Shown here: piece by piece, positions 58,408 through 64,000 of the stretch
How the letters are laid out: every line of letters begins with the position of its first letter
Position numbering within the stretch: the stretch's first letter is position 1
NCBI RefSeq assembly: GCF_014297445.1
Contig: NZ_JACORU010000013.1
Location: 62,001-126,000 of the forward strand
Direction: 5' to 3'
Source of the DNA: Ramlibacter albus
GTDB taxonomy: Bacteria; Pseudomonadota; Gammaproteobacteria; Burkholderiales; Burkholderiaceae_C
DNA: 64,000 nucleotides
The notes under the pieces: model-generated
Seen by the model: the letters and a program-made list of their open reading frames with translations, nothing else
Told to the model about the DNA's origin: nothing
Databases searched by the model: none
Position numbers and translations under genes: made by a program

Positions 58408-59240
58408 ACCGCCTCCAGCGCCATCATCCCGGCCGCCGTGTTCGAGATCGGGATGTGGTAGTTGGCGTGCACCTTGCGCACCGGCCCGCCCACCGCTGCA
58501 CGCGTGGCCAGCCACATCAGCAGCTCCACGCCCTGCGTGCCGGTCTTCTCCACCAGCTCGTGGATGCTGAACTGCGTGGCCCACTCCGGGTCGCTCACCA
58601 GCGAGTCCATGAACTTCAGGTCGAACGGCTTGTTGATGAAGCCCGCGCGCCGCCCATCGAGCTGGTGCGACAGGCCGCCCGTGCCGATCACGACCACGCG
58701 TTTGTCCGCGGCCCACGAGCGGATGGCTTCACCCACCGCGCGCCCCAGCGCATAGCAACGCTTCGCCGACGGCAACGGGAACTGCACGGTGTTGATGCAC
58801 ACCGGCACCACCGTCACCGGGCACTCACCCTCGGGCCAGAACAGCTTGAGCGGCAGCGTGAACGCGTGGTCCACCAGCATCTCCTGGCAGGTGGTGATGT
58901 CGAATTCGCGCTCGACGAGGTGGTCGATGACGTGCCACGACAGGTCGGTCTCGCCGCGGAACGGCGGCAGAGTGGGAATGCCCCAGCCTTCGTCCGCATT
59001 GCGGTACTCGGGCGCGGCGCCGACGGCGAAGGTCGGCATCTTGTCGAGGAAGAAATTGAGGCCGTGGTCGTTGTAGAACACGACGGCCACGTCGGGCTTC
59101 ACGTCCGCGAGCCAGCGGTGCACGGGCAGGAAGCCGTCGAAGAAGGGCTTCCAGTACGGCTCCTGCTGCAGGCCCCTGGCGATGGCGCCGCCGATGGCGG
59201 GCACGTGGGAGGTGGTGAGGCCACCGATGATCGTCGCCAT
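58404..59240 (-). CDS. Class III extradiol dioxygenase, LigB-like catalytic subunit
   Basis: This 278-residue subunit matches LigB of protocatechuate 4,5-dioxygenase and gallate dioxygenases. The iron ligands are His12 in LTTSHVPA and the His of FYNDHGLNF, plus the Glu of QGVELLMW; GTGGLSHQL carries the catalytic His. ATG at 59240 is chosen because AGGAAG stands seven bases before it; a GTG at 59246 overlaps the ligA stop but is too near that site. It should cleave the ring of protocatechuate or gallate. Confidence 0.87.
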   Translation of the reverse strand: MATIIGGLTTSHVPAIGGAIARGLQQEPYWKPFFDGFLPVHRWLADVKPDVAVVFYNDHGLNFFLDKMPTFAVGAAPEYRNADEGWGIPTLPPFRGETDLSWHVIDHLVEREFDITTCQEMLVDHAFTLPLKLFWPEGECPVTVVPVCINTVQFPLPSAKRCYALGRAVGEAIRSWAADKRVVVIGTGGLSHQLDGRRAGFINKPFDLKFMDSLVSDPEWATQFSIHELVEKTGTQGVELLMWLATRAAVGGPVRKVHANYHIPISNTAAGMMALEAV

Positions 59241-59242
59241 GG

Positions 59243-59608
59243 TCACGCTTCCTGTTGTTCGTTGGCCCGCACCAGCATCGCCTTGAATTCGGCCTTGGTC
59301 ATGCCGGTCTGCGCCGCGCCGAGGTCCTGCACGTCGAGGCCGAGGATGCCGGCGAACTTGGCCAGGTAATACACATTGCCTCCTGCGGCCAGCAGGCCAA
59401 GGACATCACGGTCGCGGATGGCGTCGGCCTGCGGTCCGGTGACGCCGTACCTGCGCATGTATGCCTCCTCGTCGGCCCGGAAGGCCGCGCGGTTCTCGGC
59501 CGAGTTGAAGGAAAAGCACATCTTGTTGAGCGCGTAGCCCTTGCGGGCCTGCACGCCGTCGAAGAGCGTTGTGCCGGGGATGGCAGCAGCGGGCATCGGA
59601 TTCTCCAT
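59243..59608 (-). CDS. LigA-like small subunit of extradiol dioxygenase
   Basis: This subunit of 117-121 residues matches LigA, the alpha subunit that covers the active site of LigB. Characteristic parts are GTTLFDGVQARKGYALNKM, ENRAAFRADEEAYMRRY and GGNVYYLAKFAGILG. The start is uncertain: ATG at 59608 or ATG at 59596, which has GGAG six bases upstream. It is directly followed by the LigB-like gene on the same mRNA. Confidence 0.86.
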   Translation of the reverse strand: MENPMPAAAIPGTTLFDGVQARKGYALNKMCFSFNSAENRAAFRADEEAYMRRYGVTGPQADAIRDRDVLGLLAAGGNVYYLAKFAGILGLDVQDLGAAQTGMTKAEFKAMLVRANEQQEA

Positions 59609-59697
59609 GGAGCGTCGCCGCAGTCTCGCGCGCCCGCGCGCAGGCGACCCTGATCCACGTCAAAGCCTGTCCACTGCGCGACTAAACTCGGCGCCGC

Positions 59698-60552
59698 ATG
59701 ACTTCGAATTCCACAAGGCGCGGCGTGCTCGCCATGGCCGCCGGCATGTGCTGCTTCGTCGCCAACGACGCCCTCGTCAAGCACGTGAGCGAGTCGCTGC
59801 CGTCCTCGCAACTGATCTTCATCCGCGGGGTGTTCGCCACCTTGCTGCTCGTCGTCATCTGCCACGGCATGGGAGCGACTTCGCGGCTGCGCGCACTGGG
59901 CGACGGCAAGGTGCTGATGCGCGCGGGCTTCGACGCCTTCGCGACAATGGTCTACCTCACGTCGCTGTTCCACCTGCCGATCGCGAACGCGACGGCGATC
60001 AACATGGCCACGCCGCTGGTGATCACGCTCATGGCCGTGGTCGTGCTGCACGAAAAGGTGGGGCTGGGGCGGTGGCTGGCCATCGCGACCGGCTTCGTGG
60101 GCGTGCTGATGATCGTGCAGCCGACCGGCGCGGCCTTCAACGCGTACTCGTTGCTGTGCCTCTCGGGCACCTTCCTGCACGCCTGCCGCGACCTGACGAC
60201 GCGGGCGATCCACCGCGACATCCCGTCGATCCTCATCACGCTGAGCACCGCGGTTGCCGTGACGCTGCTCGCCGGCGCGTGGGGCCTGACGCAGGACTGG
60301 GAGGCGGTCAGTGCGCGCCAGTTCGCCCTGCTCGCGGGCGCGAGCGTGTTTCTTTCAGGTGGCTACTTCCTGCTGACGGTGGCGATGCGCGCCGGCGAGA
60401 TGAGCGTGATCGCGCCGTTCCGCTACGCCGGGCTGCTGTTCGCGCTGTTTCTCGGTTACGTCGTCTGGGGCGACGTACCCAATGCGCTGGCCTGGGGCGG
60501 CATCGCGCTGCTGGTGGCCGCGGGGCTGTACGTGCTGCACAGCCGCGCGTGA
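59698..60552 (+). CDS. EamA/DMT-family permease
   Basis: This 284-residue permease has about ten transmembrane segments in two EamA repeats. Visible pieces are VLAMAAGMCCFVANDALVKH, LPSSQLIFIRGVFATLLLV and GGYFLLTVAMRAGEMSVIAP with the second-repeat FRYAGLLFALFLGYVVWGD. It diverges from ligAB with 89 bases between the starts and converges on the crotonase gene. Substrate unknown; export of an aromatic acid is possible from its place. Confidence 0.87.
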   Translation: MTSNSTRRGVLAMAAGMCCFVANDALVKHVSESLPSSQLIFIRGVFATLLLVVICHGMGATSRLRALGDGKVLMRAGFDAFATMVYLTSLFHLPIANATAINMATPLVITLMAVVVLHEKVGLGRWLAIATGFVGVLMIVQPTGAAFNAYSLLCLSGTFLHACRDLTTRAIHRDIPSILITLSTAVAVTLLAGAWGLTQDWEAVSARQFALLAGASVFLSGGYFLLTVAMRAGEMSVIAPFRYAGLLFALFLGYVVWGDVPNALAWGGIALLVAAGLYVLHSRA

Positions 60553-60555
60553 GCC

Positions 60556-61350
60556 TCACGAGCCCTTGAACTGCGGCTTGCGTTTTTCCATGAAAGCCTG
60601 CCGGCCTTCCTTGTAGTCGTCGCTGGCGAAGCAGCGCGCGACGACGTCGCGGCACAGCTGTCGATCGCGCTTCGACTCGTCCTTCAGAGCCTGTGCGACC
60701 AGCGTCTTGATCGAGCCGACGGTCAGCGGCGCGTTGGCCGCGATCGTGGCGGCGTAGTCGCGCACGTACGCCTCCAGCTTTTCGCCGGGCACGACGCGGT
60801 TCACGAGGCCCATCGACGCGGCCTCATGCACGCTGAACTGCCGCGCGGTGTAGAAGATCTCCCGCGCGAACGACGGGCCGACCACGTCGACCAGCCGACG
60901 CACGCCTTCGAACGCGTAGCCGAGGCCCAGCTTCGCTGCGGGCACGGCGAAGGTCGAGCCCTCCGACGCGATGCGCATGTCGCACGAGAGCGCCACCGAT
61001 ACGCCCCCACCGACGCAATACCCGCGCACCATCGCGATCGTCGGCTTGCCGACGTTCACGAGCGAGTCGGTGGCGCGGTGCGCCACTTCGTCGTAGTGCC
61101 GCACCGTCTCCTCGCTCGAGCGGTTCTGCTCGAACTCGGAGATGTCCGCGCCGGAAACGAAAGCCTTCTCGCCCGCGCCCTTGAGGACGATGACGCGCAC
61201 CTCGCGGTCCTCGCCGAACGCGCTGACCGCGTCGTGCAGCCCCTGCCACATCGACAGCGACACGGCGTTGTGCCGCGCCGGGTTGTTGAAGGTGATCCAG
61301 CCGATCGCGCCGTCCTTCTGCGCGATCATCTTGTCCGTTGCGAGCTTCAT
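60556..61350 (-). CDS. Crotonase-fold (enoyl-CoA hydratase/isomerase-like) protein without the catalytic glutamates
   Basis: This 264-residue protein has the crotonase fold with the oxyanion-hole segments AFVSGADISEF and RGYCVGGGVSVALSCDMRIA. In enoyl-CoA hydratase one catalytic Glu lies in GGGCELA and the second in PE(I/L)xxG. Here these places read GGGVSVA and PAAKLGLG, so both glutamates are missing. Ordinary hydration is therefore unlikely; isomerisation, decarboxylation or thioester hydrolysis are open. The ATG overlaps the CoA-transferase stop. Confidence 0.83.
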   Translation of the reverse strand: MKLATDKMIAQKDGAIGWITFNNPARHNAVSLSMWQGLHDAVSAFGEDREVRVIVLKGAGEKAFVSGADISEFEQNRSSEETVRHYDEVAHRATDSLVNVGKPTIAMVRGYCVGGGVSVALSCDMRIASEGSTFAVPAAKLGLGYAFEGVRRLVDVVGPSFAREIFYTARQFSVHEAASMGLVNRVVPGEKLEAYVRDYAATIAANAPLTVGSIKTLVAQALKDESKRDRQLCRDVVARCFASDDYKEGRQAFMEKRKPQFKGS

Positions 61351-62552
61351 GCGGCCACCTTCGTTTCCATCACCACGCCGCGCTCCAAGAGCGCGGAAAC
61401 ATCCGACGCCGCATAACCCACCTCCTGCAGCACCTCGCGCGTGTGCTGCCCGTGCAGCGGCGCCGGCTTGCGGATCTTCGTGAGGTCGCCGGTGGACTTC
61501 AGCGGCAGGCCGAGCGTCTTCATCGGCCCGATGCGCGGGTGCTCGATGTCGTACACCATCTGCCGGTGCAGCACGTGCGGGTCGGCAAGCGTCTGGTCAT
61601 AGGTGTACACCGGGCCGCCGGGCACGCCGGCCGCGTCGAGCTTCTCGACCCAGTGCGCCGTCGGCTTCGTGGTGAGAATGGATTCGATGAGTTCCTGCAG
61701 CGCGTCGGCGTTCTTCACGCGCAGCGGGTTGCGCGCGAAGCGCGGGTCCTGCAGCCACTGCGGCTGCCCCACCACCTGCTCGCAGAAGATCTTCCACAGC
61801 TTGTCGCCGCTGGCGCCGATGGTCACGTAGCCGTCCTGCGAACGGAACGCCTGGTAGGGCGCCGAGCGGCGGTGGCGAGTGCCGGTGGCCGTGGGCAACT
61901 CGCCGCCGCCGAAGTACGCGCCGAATTCCCAGATGCTCCACGCGAGGCCCGCCTCGAGCAGCGAGGTCTCTAGGTACTGGCCGCTGCCGTGGCGCAGCTT
62001 GCCGATCATGGCGCCGAGGATGCCGTACAGCGTGGTCACGCCGCACGCGATGTCGTTCATCGCGATGCCCACCTTCGCGGGCCGCCCGCCGGGGTGTCCG
62101 GTCATCATCATGATGCCGGACATGCCCTGCGCGATGATGTCGAAGCCGCCCTTCTTGCCGTACGGGCCCGTCTGGCCGAAGCCCGACATGGACGCGTAGA
62201 TGATGTCCGGCTTGACCTTGCGGATGCTCTCGTAGTCGATGCCCAGCTTCTTCACCACGCCGGGGCGGAAATTCTCGATGACGATGTCGCTGCGCGCCGC
62301 GATGCGCAGGATGGCCTCGCGGCCCTCCGGCGACTTCATGTCGACCACGATGCTCTTCTTGTTGCGGTTGAGCACGGCGAAGCAGTAGCTCTCGCCGTTG
62401 ACCTGCGGCTCGAACTTGCGCGTGCCGTCGCCCTCGGGGCTTTCGACCTTCACGACCTCGGCGCCCAGGTCGCCGAGCACCATCGCGCAATACGGCCCGG
62501 CCATGACGTTGGTGAGGTCCAGGACCCGCATGCCTTCCAGCGGCAGTGGCAT
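61347..62552 (-). CDS. Class III (CaiB/BaiF) CoA transferase
   Basis: This 401-residue CoA transferase has the family opening LEGMRVLDLTNVMAGPYCAM, LGDLGAEVVKVE, NRNKKSIVVDMKSPEG and ENFRPGV. The Asp that carries the CoA intermediate is Asp167 in MNDIACG. It activates an acid by CoA transfer from a donor such as succinyl-CoA. The gene is in one operon with the crotonase downstream and the ABC ATPase gene 14 bases upstream, which suggests it acts on the imported acid. Confidence 0.92.
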   Translation of the reverse strand: MPLPLEGMRVLDLTNVMAGPYCAMVLGDLGAEVVKVESPEGDGTRKFEPQVNGESYCFAVLNRNKKSIVVDMKSPEGREAILRIAARSDIVIENFRPGVVKKLGIDYESIRKVKPDIIYASMSGFGQTGPYGKKGGFDIIAQGMSGIMMMTGHPGGRPAKVGIAMNDIACGVTTLYGILGAMIGKLRHGSGQYLETSLLEAGLAWSIWEFGAYFGGGELPTATGTRHRRSAPYQAFRSQDGYVTIGASGDKLWKIFCEQVVGQPQWLQDPRFARNPLRVKNADALQELIESILTTKPTAHWVEKLDAAGVPGGPVYTYDQTLADPHVLHRQMVYDIEHPRIGPMKTLGLPLKSTGDLTKIRKPAPLHGQHTREVLQEVGYAASDVSALLERGVVMETKVAA

Positions 62553-62566
62553 TTGTGATGACTCCT

Positions 62567-63634
62567 TCAATCCACGAGTGTGATCTGCGAAGCATCGAGC
62601 TCCGCATAAATGTCCTGGCCGACGTCGAACACCTCGGCCGGCCGCGCACTGACGCGCAGCGGCTGGGCGCCCGGCGCCACGCTGATGTGATAGTCCCACG
62701 ATTCGCCCAGGTACGCACGCCTTTGCACGCTGGCGCGCACGCTGAAACGGTTGTCGCGCGCCGGCGGTGCCTCGCCCGAAAGCTGGATCGCTTGCGGACG
62801 GATGGACACGTTCACTTCCGATGGCAGGTCCGGGCCGCCGAACGCGCGGGCCGGAAGCGCGAAGCCGCCGAAGTCCACGCTGTCGCCGCGGCGCGCGCCG
62901 GTGAGGAAGTTCGTGCGGCCGATGAATGCCGCCACGAAACGGGTCTTCGGCCGCCCGTACAGCTCGAACGGCGCATCCAGCTGCTCGATGCGCCCCGCGT
63001 TCATCACCGCGATTCGGTCGGACGTCACCATGGCCTCGGCCTGGTCGTGCGTCACGTAGACCATGGTCATGTTGAACTCGTCGTGCAGGCGGCGGATCTC
63101 GAAGCGCATTTCCTCGCGCAGGTTGGCGTCGAGGTTGGAGAGCGGCTCGTCGAGCAGCAGCACCTTGGGGTTCACGACGATGGCGCGCGCCAGCGCCACG
63201 CGCTGCTGCTGGCCGCCGGAGAGCTCGGCGGGGTAGCGGTCGCGTAAATGCGCGAGTTGCACGACGTCGAGGATCTTGTTGACGTCGCGGTCCATGTCGG
63301 CGGCGGGCAGCTTCTTCAGCTTCAGGCCGAAGGCCACGTTCTCGCGCACGGTCATGTTGGGCCAGATGGCGTAGCTCTGGAAGATCATCGACATGCCGCG
63401 CTTCTCGGGCGGCAGGCTCGATTGCGGCGAGGAGATCACCTGCCCGTCGAGCTCGATGGTGCCGCCGGTGGGGTTGATGAAGCCCGCGATCATCCGCAGC
63501 GTCGTCGTCTTGCCGCAGCCCGACGGGCCCAGCAGCGAGACCAGCTCGCCCTCGCGCAGCGAGAGGTTCAGGCCGTCGACCGCCTTGAAGCCCGCGAACG
63601 TGCGCGACACGTTTCTCAACACGAGTTGGCTCAT
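62567..63634 (-). CDS. ABC transporter ATP-binding protein (FbpC/PotA type)
   Basis: This 355-residue ATPase has Walker A GPSGCGKTTT, signature LSGGQQQR, Walker B VLLLDEP and the His of YVTHDQ. The C-terminal TOBE region (about 270-355) is that of the Fe3+/polyamine/sulfate import family (FbpC, PotA, CysA). It powers the permease whose gene starts at the next overlap (ATGA). Place in an operon with a CoA transferase and a crotonase suggests an organic acid as cargo, not iron. Confidence 0.9.
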   Translation of the reverse strand: MSQLVLRNVSRTFAGFKAVDGLNLSLREGELVSLLGPSGCGKTTTLRMIAGFINPTGGTIELDGQVISSPQSSLPPEKRGMSMIFQSYAIWPNMTVRENVAFGLKLKKLPAADMDRDVNKILDVVQLAHLRDRYPAELSGGQQQRVALARAIVVNPKVLLLDEPLSNLDANLREEMRFEIRRLHDEFNMTMVYVTHDQAEAMVTSDRIAVMNAGRIEQLDAPFELYGRPKTRFVAAFIGRTNFLTGARRGDSVDFGGFALPARAFGGPDLPSEVNVSIRPQAIQLSGEAPPARDNRFSVRASVQRRAYLGESWDYHISVAPGAQPLRVSARPAEVFDVGQDIYAELDASQITLVD

Positions 63635-64000
63635 GCCACCGTCCTCCTCAACATGAAGTCGCGCCCCATCAGCTTGAAGCCCACGAGGATCAGCGACACG
63701 GTGATCACCACCAGCACCAGGCCGATGGAGCAGAGCATCTCGAAGTTGCCCTCGTCGCTCTTGTCGAACAGCAGCACCGACAGCACCTGCGTGTTGATCG
63801 AGTACAGGAAGATCGCGGTGCTCAGCTCGCGCGTGGCGGGGATGAACACCAGGATGAACGCGCCGGCCATGCTGCGCTTGAGCACGGGCATCACCACGTG
63901 GCGGATGGCCGTGAAGCGCGAGCCGCCGAGCGTGCGCACCGCTTCCTCCAGCTCCGGGTTGATGCTGCGGATGGCCGCGTTGCTGTTGACGAAGGCGATC
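63631..64000 (-). CDS. ABC transporter permease, C-terminal part (5' end outside window)
   Basis: The last 122 or so residues of a permease are visible; the gene continues beyond the window end. The cytoplasmic EAA loop that docks the ATPase is present (NPELEEAVRTLGGSRF, then RHVVMPVL), followed by transmembrane segments (SMAGAFILVFIPATRELSTA, VLVVITVSLILVG). It is the binding-protein-dependent transport family found with FbpC/PotA-like ATPases. Its stop overlaps the ATPase start. Confidence 0.88.
   Translation of the reverse strand, partial: IAFVNSNAAIRSINPELEEAVRTLGGSRFTAIRHVVMPVLKRSMAGAFILVFIPATRELSTAIFLYSINTQVLSVLLFDKSDEGNFEMLCSIGLVLVVITVSLILVGFKLMGRDFMLRRTVA

Noticed and set aside
1..64000. 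tRNA, rRNA, CRISPR arrays, insertion sequences, prophage genes
   Set aside because: Looked for throughout and not seen; no direct repeat series, transposase, integrase or tRNA-like cloverleaf was recognised by eye.

Overview
The window is gene-dense, GC-rich (by eye about two thirds GC) chromosomal DNA. Its gene content fits a betaproteobacterium of the Burkholderiales, most likely Comamonadaceae (Ramlibacter/Variovorax-like). The pointers are eight Bug-family periplasmic binding proteins, a TrpS with a C-terminal extension, a Ku protein with a Lys/Ala tail, a KGG stress protein, and LigAB/VanAB aromatic-catabolism genes. This placement is an inference. No rRNA, tRNA, CRISPR array, insertion sequence or phage gene was seen, and no stretch over 300 bases lacks a gene.

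Positions 1-34719 are a catabolic region of apparent operons. (a) 1-8279: split hydantoinase/oxoprolinase hyuA (5' end outside the window) and hyuB, a Bug protein, an aldehyde dehydrogenase, an acyl-CoA dehydrogenase and an NDP-forming acyl-CoA synthetase. (b) A MmgE/PrpD protein (minus strand) diverges from Bug plus a two-gene ThDP decarboxylase (9742-11874). (c) An IclR regulator diverges from a seven-gene operon (12720-19080): Bug, RraA/LigK-like aldolase, 2-hydroxyacid dehydrogenase, two tandem Bug genes, LigI-like lactonase, SMP-30 lactonase. (d) A small secreted protein and a LuxR-type regulator diverge around two DNA dyads. (e) A LysR regulator diverges from a second split ThDP decarboxylase, aldehyde dehydrogenase, Bug, amidohydrolase, GST and Bug. 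These are followed by a fused HyuA-HyuB protein, a GntR regulator, a Bug protein and an FAD amine oxidase (21785-34719). No TctA/TctB membrane subunits lie in the window, so all eight Bug proteins are orphans here. Taken together the enzymes suggest uptake of small organic acids or lactam-like compounds, ring opening, amine oxidation, decarboxylation of a 2-oxoacid, aldehyde oxidation and CoA-dependent breakdown. The substrates are not known.

Positions 34808-50664 are mostly household and stress genes: ferredoxin-NADP reductase, Ku, a KGG protein, a convergent histidine kinase/response regulator pair, trpS, an M50 protease, yciO, an EamA permease, a PHP phosphatase, pyroglutamyl peptidase, a YpfJ-type metalloprotease, rhlE, apaH, a CBS-domain membrane protein and SapC.

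Positions 50744-64000 are accessory again. crcB is translationally coupled to a serralysin-like protease. A VanA/VanB-type demethylase operon carries a MetE-like gene and is flanked by a divergent GntR regulator with two TGTATACA boxes. A second serralysin-like protease follows. Next come LigA/LigB-type extradiol dioxygenase subunits, an EamA permease, and an ABC transporter operon that also encodes a class III CoA transferase and a crotonase lacking the usual glutamates. The Van, LigAB, LigI-like and RraA/LigK-like genes could together form a protocatechuate/gallate 4,5-cleavage route, though they are spread over some 45 kb.
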